DNA of 64,000 nucleotides from Nostoc sp. KVJ3 (GTDB taxonomy: Bacteria; Cyanobacteriota; Cyanobacteriia; Cyanobacteriales; Nostocaceae), in NCBI RefSeq assembly GCF_026127265.1, contig NZ_WWFG01000002.1, positions 1,054,001 through 1,118,000 on the forward strand, read 5' to 3'. A program made the position numbers and the translations under genes. The notes beneath the pieces are model-generated. The model was not told where the DNA came from and ran no database searches. It saw nothing but the letters and a program-made list of their open reading frames with translations. The first letter of the stretch is position 1. Each line of letters begins with the position of its first letter. Shown one piece after another: positions 9,361-18,670 of this stretch.

Positions 9361-9435
9361 GGTAATTCAGCTAGGAATTTCACTATAAATCCCCTCTCTA
9401 CAAGAGGCTACACGAACGCTTGAACGGAGGGGACT

Positions 9436-9536
9436 CAATACTGCTCGGATAAGCAGGGGAGGCGAAACTCAACGCCAGCCACCATTTCTCCCCCTGCTTG
9501 CCTCAACCAAGAAATTCCAAAACCTACGCAGTATTG
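9436..9536. mobile_element. MITE-like element, family A copy 2, with about 10-bp target duplication
   Basis: A 101-bp element starts CAATACTGC and ends in the same 19-bp terminus as copy 1 (CAAAACCTACGCAGTATTG at 9518-9536). The flanks are GGAGGGGACT (9426-9435) and AGAGGGGACT (9537-9546), identical over 9 of 10 bases. The left terminus is degenerate beyond the first 9 bases, and the interior differs from copy 1. Confidence 0.65.
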
Positions 9537-9552
9537 AGAGGGGACTATATAA

Positions 9553-9644
9553 TAGACATCTGCTGAAAAAGATTGTAGAGACGCGATATATCGCGTCTCT
9601 ACAAGGGTTGTGCATAAAGCATATTTAATTTCTGGAGATGTCTA
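9553..9644. repeat. 92-bp inverted-repeat element carrying a GAGACGCG hairpin
   Basis: The ends TAGACATCT (9553-9561) and AGATGTCTA (9636-9644) are complementary and continue imperfectly (GCTGAAA against TTTCTGG). The interior carries a near-perfect hairpin TGTAGAGACGCGATA/TATCGCGTCTCTACA, the same family as the palindrome inside chlH. A solitary end of this element is at 3908-3926. Confidence 0.6.
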
Positions 9645-9787
9645 ATGGTCGTTAATCGCGGCTTCAGTAACTTTTTCCAACCCGCAATCAGTGTGACATA
9701 TTCATGTTGTGTAAAAAGAGAGGAAATAATTAGCGATTCCAATTTACCAACGATTTTTTTCCTCATATTGTGGGATAATTAAGATGA

Positions 9788-10165
9788 TTATTCCATATCA
9801 ACCCATTGCTTAATGAGTAGATATAAAATAGAACGGATAGTGACTCGTTTCTGAGTGCAAATCAATTTAAATTCATGCTTTAAAGATTTTGGGACATACG
9901 CTTTAACATCTTCAGTATCTTCGTTTAAGCAATCTAGAGATAATTTGGTAACAGGCGCATCTCCTTGTATCCATTCTCTAATTAAATTATCCAATACTTC
10001 ACTCATTTCCAGGTCTTTTTGTACACAAATAACTTTAAATTGAAGCTTTAAAGCTTTTGGTATAGATCCCTTGATAACTACAATTTCCTCACTATCTTTT
10101 TGGAACACAAGTTCATACACTACACTAATATTGTTGTTGAAAAATTTGGACTTATTATCAAGCAT
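9788..10165 (-). CDS. Tandem ribbon-helix-helix-like protein
   Basis: 125 residues made of two copies of one motif: residues about 31-67 ('IKGSIPKALKLQFKVICVQK') and 87-124 ('VKAYVPKSLKHEFKLICTQK'), each continuing into an amphipathic helix ending in '(I/K)(R/Q)(E/Q)W'. Each unit has the strand-helix-helix layout of CopG/ParG-type DNA-binding proteins, which normally act as dimers; here one chain may supply both halves. It is monocistronic, with no toxin or ParA next to it. The DNA target is unknown; autorepression would be typical. Confidence 0.6.
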   Translation of the reverse strand: MLDNKSKFFNNNISVVYELVFQKDSEEIVVIKGSIPKALKLQFKVICVQKDLEMSEVLDNLIREWIQGDAPVTKLSLDCLNEDTEDVKAYVPKSLKHEFKLICTQKRVTIRSILYLLIKQWVDME

Positions 10166-10424
10166 TGGTTTACAGCACTTCCTAATTACATGAGGTACAT
10201 CACAGTTCCATCCTCGCTTGCGGGTAGGGGTTGGTAACTTGAGTACCTCACTAAAGCGAGAACTGCTATATCAAAACTGAAGCTAATACAAGCTAATAAT
10301 TAAAGCCTTCTATAAATAGCTAGCAATATTACTCCATTTACTAAAGATAAAACTCCTTAAACGAACCTCCCATATCCAAAACAATCAAATCGTTGATGAT
10401 AGTCATTAATTCACTCACGTTATA

Positions 10425-10634
10425 AGAGGATGTTTGAAAAGTATTTAGCTGTGATTTTAGGCACTTGTTGATCCCCCCTAACCCACGCCAGTCGCTCCAC
10501 TTGGGGAGACCCCAAGACCGCGCTGGCTCCCCTAAAAAAGGGGGGAACTGGAATCAAAGTCCCCCTTTTTAAGGGGGATTTAGGGAGATCTAAAACATTT
10601 TGCTACTAAGAAAAGGACTTTTCAAACATCCTCT
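10425..10634. mobile_element. MITE-like element, family C copy 1, with a nested repeat
   Basis: A 210-bp element has 18-bp perfect inverted ends (AGAGGATGTTTGAAAAGT at 10425-10442; complement at 10617-10634). Just inside the left end 'TATTTAGCTGTGATTTTAGG' matches the element at 26494-26661 closely. Relative to that copy an extra block of about 50 bp (near 10484-10533) containing the 'GGGGAGCCAG' repeat interrupts the C-rich palindrome, a nested insertion. No target duplication is evident. Confidence 0.65.
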
Positions 10635-10806
10635 AATACTTGTATCTACAGTGGTCTGTTGAGCATATCTTATAGTTCTCAACACTCCTAAATTAATTAC
10701 ATATTTATAGATATTTAAATATTTAGAATATTTTGACAAGCTAAGAAAGATAAGTTAAGAGTAAACTTAATAAGCAATCCGGTTTGATTTGGAAAAAATA
10801 TACCTA

Positions 10807-10990
10807 GGGGAGCCAGTCGTGTGGGCAGGTTTCCCGCGCTATTTGCCACAACGGGGGGAACCCTCGGCATTGGCTTGACTTGAGCGTAGATGACCGGAGG
10901 GTGGCTTCTCGTAGAGTACTGGCGTTGTGTTAGCGATCGCCTAACGCACCTAATCATAGGTCATGGTGCGTTACGAACTCCGTTCTAACA
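10807..10990. repeat. Dispersed GGGGAGCCAG-type and GTGCGTTACGAA-type repeats
   Basis: The stretch starts with GGGGAGCCAG...GGGTTTCCC-like sequence also found inverted inside 10484-10533 and again at 31875-31955. It is followed near 10962-10995 by 'GGTGCGTTACGAACTCCGTT', a common intergenic repeat of this lineage. Open frames crossing it are not protein-like. Confidence 0.55.
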
Positions 10991-11045
10991 CACCCTACAG
11001 ACAATACCTAATTTTGTTTTAGGCTTGGTGTATACAAAAAACTTT

Positions 11046-13712
11046 TCAGATATCGTCTGATAACGCCTGTTCTGAACATTCTTGAATTAATTTCGCGATT
11101 AAACCTGTCCATCCAGTTTGATGACTAGCACCAATACCAGCGCCGTTATCTCCGTGAAAGTATTCATTAAACAGAATCAGATTGCGCCAATTTGGATCTG
11201 TTTGGAATTTTTCTGTTCCACCATAAAAAGGTCGCTGACCAGAAGCATCAGCTAGAAAAATTTCGATCAGCCTTTCACCTAATGCAATTGATACTTCCTT
11301 GAGGGTCATCATTTGGCCTGAACCAGTGGGACATTCAACTTTGAAATCGTCGCCGAAGTAGCTATAGAACTTTTGCAGCGATTCTAGGAGGAGATAATTA
11401 ATCGGAAACCAAATTGGCCCGCGCCAGTTAGAATTACCGCCAAACATTCCGGTGGTAGACTCAGCAGGTTCGTAATCGACTCGATGTTCTTGTCCATCGA
11501 CTTTTAAAACGTAAGGATGGGATGCATGAACTTTAGAAACAGAGCGAATACCATAAGGACTAAAAAATTCGGTTGCATCTAACATCTTTTCTAGGATGCG
11601 ACGGAGTTTATCTGGATAAACGATCGCTAAAAGTCGCCTTTCACCCATACCTTGTGTGTGCATACAAGCGATATTTCTAGTCAAATCGTGGCGATTTTGC
11701 AAAAACCATTGCGTGCGTTGGTGAAAGCCTGGAAGTCGATCTAAGGTTTCTGATTCTAAAATGCTGACGGCACATAATGGGATTAACCCCACGAGCGATC
11801 GCACTTTCATCGGGAATTGATGGCCATCTGGTGAATGTAGGGCATCGTAGTAAAAACCATCGTCTTCATCCCATAATGCTATTTCGGCATCACCTACGCC
11901 GTTCATAGCATCAGCTATATATAAAAAATGCTCAAAAAACTTGCTGGCAATGTCTTCGTAGGTAGAATTATCTTTTGCTAACTCTAAGGCGATGGTCAGC
12001 ATATTTAAACAATACATCGCCATCCAACTTGTGCCATCTGCTTGTTGTAAATATCCCCCCGTTGGTAGTTGAACGCTACGGTCGAAAACACCAATATTAT
12101 CCATGCCCAAAAAGCCACCCTGAAAGATATTTCTGCCTTCTAAATCTTTCCGGTTAACCCACCAAGTAAAGTTTAGTAATAATTTCTGAAAAACACTTTC
12201 CAGAAATTTTTTATCTGCATGACCATAGATTTTTTGCTCAATCTGATAAACTTGCCATGCAGCCCAAGCGTGTACAGGCGGATTGACATCACCAAAAGCC
12301 CATTCATAAGCGGGTAGCTGACCGTTGGGATGCATATACCACTCCCGTGTCAAGCGACTCAGTTGCAGCTTGGCAAATTCGGGGTCAATCATGGAGAGGG
12401 GAATTACATGAAAAGCTAAATCCCAAGCCGCAAACCAAGGATATTCCCATTTGTCGGGCATGGAAATTATATCGTCGTTAAATACATGAAACCATTCATG
12501 GTTTCTACCACTAAGTCGGGATGTTGGTGGCACAGGGCCCGCCGGATCGCCTTTTAGCCATTCTTCAATTACATAATAGTAAAATTGTTTGCTCCATAAC
12601 ATCCCAGCAAATGCCTGTCGCTGCACATTTCGCTTATCTTCTGACATTGGCAACGGGCAAATCCGTTGATAAAATTCATCTGCTTCGCGCTGGCGCTGTT
12701 GCCAAACTGTATCAAATTCAGTCCCGAATGGTGCAGTTAAATCTTGCGCGTCACTTAATCGCAATCGGATTTTTTTGGTTTCACCTGCACCAATGTTTAA
12801 TTCATAACGAGCAGCAAATTTAGTGCCAATGCGATTGGGATTGACATCTGTTTTTTGCCCATTTACCAGATAATTGTTAATTCCATCTTTAACGTATGGG
12901 GAAGTATTATTAACTCCAAACAATCTTTGATTATTAGTCTCGTTTTCGGTAAATAGTAATTCTGGAGTTTCATTACAGTACAACCAACGGGTTTCTAAGG
13001 AGGGGTGATAAGCTTCGATGGTGCTGAGTTGAGAGTTAGATTGGCTAATTTTCAACCACGGCTTTTCTTCTTGACTATCAGTCCAAGACCAAGTGTTGCG
13101 AAACCAGAGTGTTGGTAGCAAATGCAGGGTTTTTGCCTCTGGGCCTCGGTTAATTACACTAATTTCAATTAAAATATCGTCGGCTGAAGCCTTGGCGTAT
13201 TCAACGAATACATCAAAATAGCGGTCTTGGTCAAATATACCTGTGTTAATTAATTCAAACTCTGGACTTTGGCGATCTCTGCGGCGATTTTCTTCTACCA
13301 GTTGGTTGTATGGGAAAGCTGCTTGGGGATATTTATAAAGATATTTCATGTAGGAATGAGTCGGGGTATTATCTAAGTAGAAGTAGTATTCTTTAACATC
13401 TTCCCCGTGATTTCCCTGATTTCCGGTCAGACCAAAAAGCCTTTCTTTGAGAATAGCATCCTCACCATTCCAGAGAGCGATCGCAAAACATAGTCGTTGA
13501 TGATTGTCGGAAATTCCGGCAATCCCATCTTCTCCCCAGCGATAAGCGCGAGAGCGAGCATGGTCGTGGGGAAAGAATTCCCAGGCAGTACCATCAGGGC
13601 TATAATCTTCGCGCACTGTTCCCCACTGGCGTTCACTCAGGTAGGAACCCCATCGTTTCCAGTAAGCTGTGCGATCGCGGTCTGCTGCTAATCTTAGTTC
13701 TTCTTGAGTCAT
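11046..13712 (-). CDS. GH63-like glucosidase (MGH1-type, six-hairpin barrel)
   Basis: 888 residues. The N-terminal beta-rich part ('WGTVREDYSPDGTAWEFFPH') is followed by an (alpha/alpha)6-barrel with 'KWEYPWFAAWDLAFHVIPLS' (about 420-440) and 'LILFNEYFHGDNGAGIGASH' (about 843-862). By analogy to YgjK and mannosylglycerate hydrolase of family GH63, the Asp of WDLAFH and the Glu of NEYFHGD are the likely catalytic pair. There is no signal peptide, so it is cytoplasmic. Likely substrates are small alpha-glucosides or mannosyl-/glucosylglycerate; the sequence does not decide. It lies 205 bp downstream of the debranching-enzyme gene on the same strand, suggesting joint work on storage or compatible-solute carbohydrate. 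Confidence 0.85.
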   Translation of the reverse strand: MTQEELRLAADRDRTAYWKRWGSYLSERQWGTVREDYSPDGTAWEFFPHDHARSRAYRWGEDGIAGISDNHQRLCFAIALWNGEDAILKERLFGLTGNQGNHGEDVKEYYFYLDNTPTHSYMKYLYKYPQAAFPYNQLVEENRRRDRQSPEFELINTGIFDQDRYFDVFVEYAKASADDILIEISVINRGPEAKTLHLLPTLWFRNTWSWTDSQEEKPWLKISQSNSQLSTIEAYHPSLETRWLYCNETPELLFTENETNNQRLFGVNNTSPYVKDGINNYLVNGQKTDVNPNRIGTKFAARYELNIGAGETKKIRLRLSDAQDLTAPFGTEFDTVWQQRQREADEFYQRICPLPMSEDKRNVQRQAFAGMLWSKQFYYYVIEEWLKGDPAGPVPPTSRLSGRNHEWFHVFNDDIISMPDKWEYPWFAAWDLAFHVIPLSMIDPEFAKLQLSRLTREWYMHPNGQLPAYEWAFGDVNPPVHAWAAWQVYQIEQKIYGHADKKFLESVFQKLLLNFTWWVNRKDLEGRNIFQGGFLGMDNIGVFDRSVQLPTGGYLQQADGTSWMAMYCLNMLTIALELAKDNSTYEDIASKFFEHFLYIADAMNGVGDAEIALWDEDDGFYYDALHSPDGHQFPMKVRSLVGLIPLCAVSILESETLDRLPGFHQRTQWFLQNRHDLTRNIACMHTQGMGERRLLAIVYPDKLRRILEKMLDATEFFSPYGIRSVSKVHASHPYVLKVDGQEHRVDYEPAESTTGMFGGNSNWRGPIWFPINYLLLESLQKFYSYFGDDFKVECPTGSGQMMTLKEVSIALGERLIEIFLADASGQRPFYGGTEKFQTDPNWRNLILFNEYFHGDNGAGIGASHQTGWTGLIAKLIQECSEQALSDDI

Positions 13713-13714
13713 GG

Positions 13715-13746
13715 CGATTTTGGATTTTGGATTTTGGATTTTGGAT
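13715..13746. repeat. Heptameric short tandem repeat (TTTTGGA)
   Basis: Four to five head-to-tail copies of a 7-mer (GATTTTG) lie just before the GH63-like start. This is the STRR class known from heterocystous cyanobacteria. Related 'AATCTAAAATCCAAAATT' words are scattered at 15935-16100. Confidence 0.85.
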
Positions 13747-13917
13747 TAAGAATCTTTAGCACAAGGTTGTTTGAAATTAATACGGTTCAGTTAGAGGGAA
13801 AATTCTTTATCGAACCGCAGAGGCACAGAGGAAACAGAGAGAAGAAAAAAATGCTTAACTTGAAGTAGTTAAATATACTGATTTTTGATTAATCCAAAAC
13901 TTCAAATTCAGAACTCT

Positions 13918-15900
13918 CTATATATTTTCTGTTGCTACCCAGGCGCGAAGCACTTCTGCTACTGTCCAGGCTTGAGCAATACAACCGCGTGGGGTGAATG
14001 GTTCATTGCCATCAAAAATTTCACTGAGGCTACCAACTCCGTGAGCGCATAGATGATTAGCCATTGGTTTAAGGAAACTCCGAGCTTGGGCTGGATGATT
14101 GAAAACACGCAAATGGGCTAAAACAAATGGCCCAATCAGCCAGCCCCAAACTGTTCCTTGATGATAAGCACTATCTCGCTGAAGCTGATCTCCACCGTAG
14201 TTACCTTGATATTGGGGATGCTTGGGATCGAGGCTGCGTAGACCGCCAGATGTGAGAAGCGATCGCGCGCAAGATTCTACTACAGCACGTTGTTGAACTG
14301 GAGTCAAGGGGCTTTCTGGTAAGGATACAGCGAATATCTGGTTTGGCCGCAACGATTGATCGTGCCCTTCTGGCCCGTCTAGAACATCGTAGCAGTAACC
14401 AACTGCCTCGTTCCAAAAGCGCTGAAATCCTGAATTTGCATGCTTTTGCATTTGCTCGTATTCTTGGTGCGGCTTACCTAACTGTCGGGCGAAATTTGCC
14501 ATAGTTGCTAGAGCATTGCACCATAAGGCATTGACTTCTATGGGTTTGCCAATGCGGGGCGTAACTACCCAATCACCAACTTTGGCATCCATCCAGGTGA
14601 GTTGCACACCTGTTTCACCCGCATAAAGTAGCCCATCATTGGGGTCGAGGTGGATGTTGTAGCGCGTTCCTTGACGATGCCAATTAATAATGTCTGCTAG
14701 CACAGGAAAGAGTTCACTTAGCAGTTCCTCATCTTTAGTTGCGGCATAATAAGCACGGATTGCTTCAAAATACCAGAGGGTTGCATCTACTGTATTATAT
14801 TCTGGGGCTTCACCCGCATCTGGAAAGCGGTTAGGTAACATCCCTTGATTTACGTACCTGGCAAAAGTACGCAAAATCGGGCGTGCTAACTCTGGACGAC
14901 CAACTGAAATTGTCAAACCTGGTAAGCTAATCATTGTATCGCGCCCCCAGTCACTAAACCAATGATAACCAGCAATGATTGTTTTACCGTCGGGTTGATC
15001 GGGTAGTGGACGACTAACGATAAACTGGTCGGTAGCTAAGACTAACTGATGTATCCACTCTGGGGTTGTTTTAGGATTGACATGGTTATCTTTCCAGATT
15101 CCGAGCAGCTTTTGGTCATAGGAGTGACGTAAGTCTAACGCAGCCTTGCCATTTAAATCTGGATATATTTCAGTGCTGGCAACAAAGGTGAGTGATTCAC
15201 CAGGTTGGAGGGTGGCTTCAAAAGTGGCTGCATGCAAATGGTCTTCGCGATCGTCGAGTCCGCGATCGCGTTCTCTGGCTAAGTCAAATTCATAGTACCA
15301 TTGGTGGGCGGGTGAAATGTGAGTGCGATCGCTTAATAAATATAGCGGCACTGCTCCCTCAAAAGCGGTAACACGGATGCCTTGCTCAACAGCATCAATA
15401 GACATCTGCCAGTCTTGTGTATGTGTGTTACCGTGATAATCGCGATAATTCACCAATGCTTTGAGCTTTAATACCAGTGGTTGGGTAGCTCGATGCAGGT
15501 GATATTGAAGATATGTGGTATTGCTGTCGGCTTGCATCCATACACGTTTTTCCAACGAAGCATCTGCACAAGCAAATCGCCACCTTGGTATTGTTCCCTC
15601 TAACTCGAAGGATTCAATGTGTCGATAACCATCGGGATTAATGGCTCCACCATGCCAACGGTTGGCTCCAAGAGAATAATTGCGCCCATCATACAGAGCG
15701 GTTTCATCTAACTTAGCTAATAACAGAGTTCTCATTAGTGGCGGCTTCAGTGCAGCCACAAGTAAACCGTGATAGCGGCGTGTCAGGATACCTGCTACTG
15801 TGCCCGATGCATAACCACCGATGCCATTAGTTACTAACCATTCTCGCCCTGCTGCCAAATCGAGAACACCGCAAATTTCACGTCCAAAGTTGATACTCAT
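13918..15900 (-). CDS. Amylo-alpha-1,6-glucosidase / glycogen debranching enzyme (archaeal/bacterial GDE type)
   Basis: 660 residues. The N-terminal GDE domain (about 5-225) starts 'EICGVLDLAAGREWLVTNGIGGYASGTVAG' in family style; the C-terminal six-hairpin GDE_C domain (about 280-655) contains 'HWFSDWGRDTMISLPG' near 317, the strongest family signature with a candidate catalytic Asp, and 'QGTVWGWLIGPF'. It should hydrolyse alpha-1,6 branch points of glycogen or related glucans in the cytoplasm. Cyanobacteria also have GlgX-type debranching enzymes, so this is probably an auxiliary one. It precedes the GH63-like gene on the same strand with a 205-bp gap that includes an STRR. Confidence 0.88.
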   Translation of the reverse strand: MSINFGREICGVLDLAAGREWLVTNGIGGYASGTVAGILTRRYHGLLVAALKPPLMRTLLLAKLDETALYDGRNYSLGANRWHGGAINPDGYRHIESFELEGTIPRWRFACADASLEKRVWMQADSNTTYLQYHLHRATQPLVLKLKALVNYRDYHGNTHTQDWQMSIDAVEQGIRVTAFEGAVPLYLLSDRTHISPAHQWYYEFDLARERDRGLDDREDHLHAATFEATLQPGESLTFVASTEIYPDLNGKAALDLRHSYDQKLLGIWKDNHVNPKTTPEWIHQLVLATDQFIVSRPLPDQPDGKTIIAGYHWFSDWGRDTMISLPGLTISVGRPELARPILRTFARYVNQGMLPNRFPDAGEAPEYNTVDATLWYFEAIRAYYAATKDEELLSELFPVLADIINWHRQGTRYNIHLDPNDGLLYAGETGVQLTWMDAKVGDWVVTPRIGKPIEVNALWCNALATMANFARQLGKPHQEYEQMQKHANSGFQRFWNEAVGYCYDVLDGPEGHDQSLRPNQIFAVSLPESPLTPVQQRAVVESCARSLLTSGGLRSLDPKHPQYQGNYGGDQLQRDSAYHQGTVWGWLIGPFVLAHLRVFNHPAQARSFLKPMANHLCAHGVGSLSEIFDGNEPFTPRGCIAQAWTVAEVLRAWVATENI

Positions 15901-16140
15901 AAGTGATAATGCGCTCTGTACTCCATCGCCAAATTTTAGATTTTAAATTTTGGATTTAAGATTCAAAATTTCAATAGGTTTGTTCGTGTACATTTCGTAG
16001 AAAAGCCCCCGAATTTAAACGCGAGAATAAATCTAAAATCCAAAATTAAATGACAAGCCCCTGACTTGATTGCTGGGGTCAATCTAAAATCCAAAATTGA
16101 TTAACAAAAACTCTTGAATGGTAGAGCCAACACAATCTAT

Positions 16141-16914
16141 CTACTGTTCGTGATAATTTCGGCTTAATCCTCCATCTACATAGAAAGTTGCGCCTGTGAT
16201 GTAGTCGGCATCTGATGAAGCTAAAAAGGCAACGATGGGGGCGATATCTGTCGTTTTGCCTAAACGACCCAAGGGAATATTTTTCAATAGCGCTCCCAAT
16301 TTTTCTGGGTCATTTAATAGTTTAGTATTGATTGGTGTCTCGATCGCTCCTGGGGCAACATTGTTAATTGTAATTCCCAGAGGGCCAAGCTCAACTGCAA
16401 GGTTACGCATCATCATTTTTACACCCCCCTTGCTGGCACAATAGTGAGTGAAGTGGGGGAATGCTATTTCCTCATGGGTAGAGCTAATATTGATGATTTT
16501 ACCAGTTCGCTTGGTTTCGATGAGGTGCTGGGCGATCGCTTGAGTTGCGAAAAATGTACCTTTGAGGTTGAGATTCATGACGGCATCATAGTCGGCTTCG
16601 GTGAGGTTCCAGAAGTCGGCATTTCGACCGTCGATTCCAGCATTATTTACGAGAATATCTAGCTTTCCAAAGTGTTGAATACCTTGGTCTATTAAATGGC
16701 GAATGTCGCTGATTATACTTAAATCAGCTTTAACAGTTAAGCCTTTGCATCCCACAGCTTCCACTTTCGACAAAGTTTCTTGAGCGCCTTCGGGATGAGA
16801 ACGGTAGTCTATCACAACATCTGCACCTTCCTCAGCAAGACGGACAGCGATCGCTTGACCTATTCCTCCACTGCTACCAGTGACTAAAGCTATTTTACCT
16901 TCTAGTTTCTTCAT
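16141..16914 (-). CDS. Short-chain dehydrogenase/reductase (glucose 1-dehydrogenase-like)
   Basis: 257 residues from the ATG at 16914, chosen because AGAAGGA precedes it and because the protein then begins 'MKKLEGKIALVTG'; a longer frame to 16971 has no ribosome site. Classical SDR motifs are all present: TGSSGGIG (cofactor), NNAG near 88, catalytic Ser in 'IINISSTHEE', YCASK (Tyr/Lys) and 'GAIETPI' after the active site. An NAD(P)-dependent oxidation or reduction of a sugar or polyol is likely; the substrate is not determinable. It lies downstream of the two glycan hydrolases on the same strand and upstream of no clear partner. Confidence 0.88.
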   Translation of the reverse strand: MKKLEGKIALVTGSSGGIGQAIAVRLAEEGADVVIDYRSHPEGAQETLSKVEAVGCKGLTVKADLSIISDIRHLIDQGIQHFGKLDILVNNAGIDGRNADFWNLTEADYDAVMNLNLKGTFFATQAIAQHLIETKRTGKIINISSTHEEIAFPHFTHYCASKGGVKMMMRNLAVELGPLGITINNVAPGAIETPINTKLLNDPEKLGALLKNIPLGRLGKTTDIAPIVAFLASSDADYITGATFYVDGGLSRNYHEQ

Positions 16915-17068
16915 TGATTTTATCCTTCTAGAGTATTTTGATATTTTTTGAATTTGATAAATGACTCTCAATTAAATGCACATTGTTTTCTGACACGTCA
17001 TCTATCTATTGGATTAAAAAAGTAATCAAGAAAATTTATCAGTCGAGGTAGATGCTAAAATAGCCAAT

Positions 17069-17878
17069 CTATTGATGTTTTTGAATATGTGGTACTTTCA
17101 CATTTTTAAAAATACAACGATAGTTGGGAACATGAAAAAGTTTGCCTGTCAAAACTTCGCGTTCACCCATAGCTAAAAGTTGAAAAACTTTGACAGCAAT
17201 TAATGCTCCTAATGGGGACGCAATACAATAAATCCACTGGTATTTCCAAGACCATGCTAATAAAGCAGGGCCAATACTGCGTGCTGTATTTATACTAGTG
17301 CCAGAAATTGGCGCTCCTAACCATACCATAGTTGCTACTAAAAGCCACACCATTAAAGGTGTCCAGCGCAATAGATGATGATGACTTAAGAAAATAAAGA
17401 TAGATAATACTAGCAAAAAGGTCATAAAAACCTCAGCTAGAAATACATACCATAAAGGATAACCTATCCCAGGTGAAGTAATACAGTAATTGACACTAAC
17501 AAGATAATTTTTCCACAAAGCTAAGGCTAAAGATGTGCCAATAGTTGCGCCAATAAATTGACTAATAATATATCCAATTAAGTCGCGTTTATGCATTTTG
17601 CCTTGCACCCAAAAGGCCAATGACAAGCAGGGATTGAGGTGCGAACCACTCAGCTTTCCCAAAGGTGAAATACTATAAATTGCACCACTGCCAGCGAAAA
17701 TTAGACCATTAATTAATAAACGAGGACTCACAGCAGGGATAAGATGCTCCATCGGCAAGCCTTTGCCAAAATTGAAGGTGATTATACTGAATCCAACTAA
17801 TATATTGAAAGCAGTTCCCAGCAATTCTGCACCATATTCAGGCCAGTTTAGGGTTTTCCAATTGGTGAAAGTATTCAT
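17069..17878 (-). CDS. Aquaporin / MIP family channel with altered NPA boxes
   Basis: 269 residues with six membrane segments plus two half-helices. The first pore motif is 'GSHLNPCLSLAFW' (NPC near 84), the second 'GTSINTARSIGPAL' (NTA near 196) with the filter Arg kept. Standard aquaporins have NPA twice; deviant boxes are seen in MIP subfamilies with unusual permeability, so water or glycerol transport should not be assumed. The extended C-terminus is hydrophilic ('VPNYRCIFKNVKVPHIQKHQ'). It is monocistronic; the start at 17878 is the only reasonable ATG. Confidence 0.82.
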   Translation of the reverse strand: MNTFTNWKTLNWPEYGAELLGTAFNILVGFSIITFNFGKGLPMEHLIPAVSPRLLINGLIFAGSGAIYSISPLGKLSGSHLNPCLSLAFWVQGKMHKRDLIGYIISQFIGATIGTSLALALWKNYLVSVNYCITSPGIGYPLWYVFLAEVFMTFLLVLSIFIFLSHHHLLRWTPLMVWLLVATMVWLGAPISGTSINTARSIGPALLAWSWKYQWIYCIASPLGALIAVKVFQLLAMGEREVLTGKLFHVPNYRCIFKNVKVPHIQKHQ

Positions 17879-18341
17879 GCAAAGACAATAGTTTTTACAT
17901 CTATAACAATCAAATTTGAATAATGTGAGTCAGAATCAAAATGCTTTCTATCAGATGCTGTGCGATATCTACGATAGTCACTAAGCCTTGTCGAAGTTAC
18001 GCACTTTCTTTGCCTCCTCATTGTAGTATGTGACGTTAAATAAGAGAAATTGTATTTTTCATATTATTTCGCTTCTGGCCCATCTTTACCAGCCACAATC
18101 TACACGTTATGAATGAACTTAAGTTAAACCGCATCCATCTTGAAAACTGTAGTTCTTTCCCTATGAAAAGGAAAAACCCTCATCCCCAGTCCCTTCTCCC
18201 AAATTTGGGAGAAGGGGAACTTGAAAGAAGTCCCTCAAGCAAGCCATATTTCTATTCCAACTTGCATTTTGTTCAACATCTGTTACATTACTTTACAGAC
18301 AGTTACAACTGTTACAACCCTTAAACTTTGGAGTTTTACTC
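17879..18341. other. Intergenic region upstream of the HLIP gene
   Basis: AT-rich, about 460 bp, carrying a 'CCCTTCTCCCAAATTTGGGA' palindromic repeat near 18189. A 71-codon frame through it is not protein-like. The promoter of the HLIP gene must lie here, but no light-responsive element could be identified with confidence. Confidence 0.5.
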
Positions 18342-18521
18342 ATGTCAGGTTTTAAGAATCCTGCGCCTATTGTTTCAGAAGATCCTAACGCCGTGCGTTT
18401 TGGCTTCACTCCCCAGAGTGAAAATTGGAACGGTCGTCTTGCAATGATTGGTTTTTTAGCTGCGATTTTGATTGAAGCTTTTTCTGGTCAAGGCTTACTC
18501 CATTTCTGGGGCATCCTCTAA
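18342..18521 (+). CDS. hli: High-light-inducible protein (HLIP / one-helix chlorophyll-binding-like)
   Basis: 59 residues: a soluble N-terminus, then 'ENWNGRLAMIGFLAAILIEA', the one-helix CAB motif with ExxNGRxAMxGF, and a tail 'GQGLLHFWGIL'. HLIPs bind chlorophyll and carotenoid in thylakoids, protecting new photosystem II chlorophyll proteins and assisting chlorophyll recycling under stress. GGAG about 8 bases upstream supports the start. A strong hairpin at 18540-18572 follows. The same motif is fused to ferrochelatase at 24475-25641 in this window. Confidence 0.93.
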   Translation: MSGFKNPAPIVSEDPNAVRFGFTPQSENWNGRLAMIGFLAAILIEAFSGQGLLHFWGIL

Positions 18522-18539
18522 ATTATTCGTGAAAAGGTT

Positions 18540-18572
18540 AGATCCCCGACTTCTTCAAGAAGTCGGGGATCT
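18540..18572. terminator. Strong hairpin after the HLIP gene
   Basis: Sixteen-base perfect arms (AGATCCCCGACTTCTT and its complement) with a 1-base centre begin 18 bases after the HLIP stop. Near-identical GACTTCTT-type hairpins lie at 47058-47089 and 57899-57933, so this is a repeat family that marks gene ends. Confidence 0.7.
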
Positions 18573-18670
18573 CAACACAGCAGACTTTTACGCAAAATAT
18601 CAGATTTTTCCGGTTGAGCCAAAATATAAGTGAATAACTACTTTACATTGAATATGTATAGCTAAACCTC

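Noticed and set aside
10715..10957. 80-residue reverse frame
   Set aside because: It consists of dispersed GGGGAGCCAG-type repeat.
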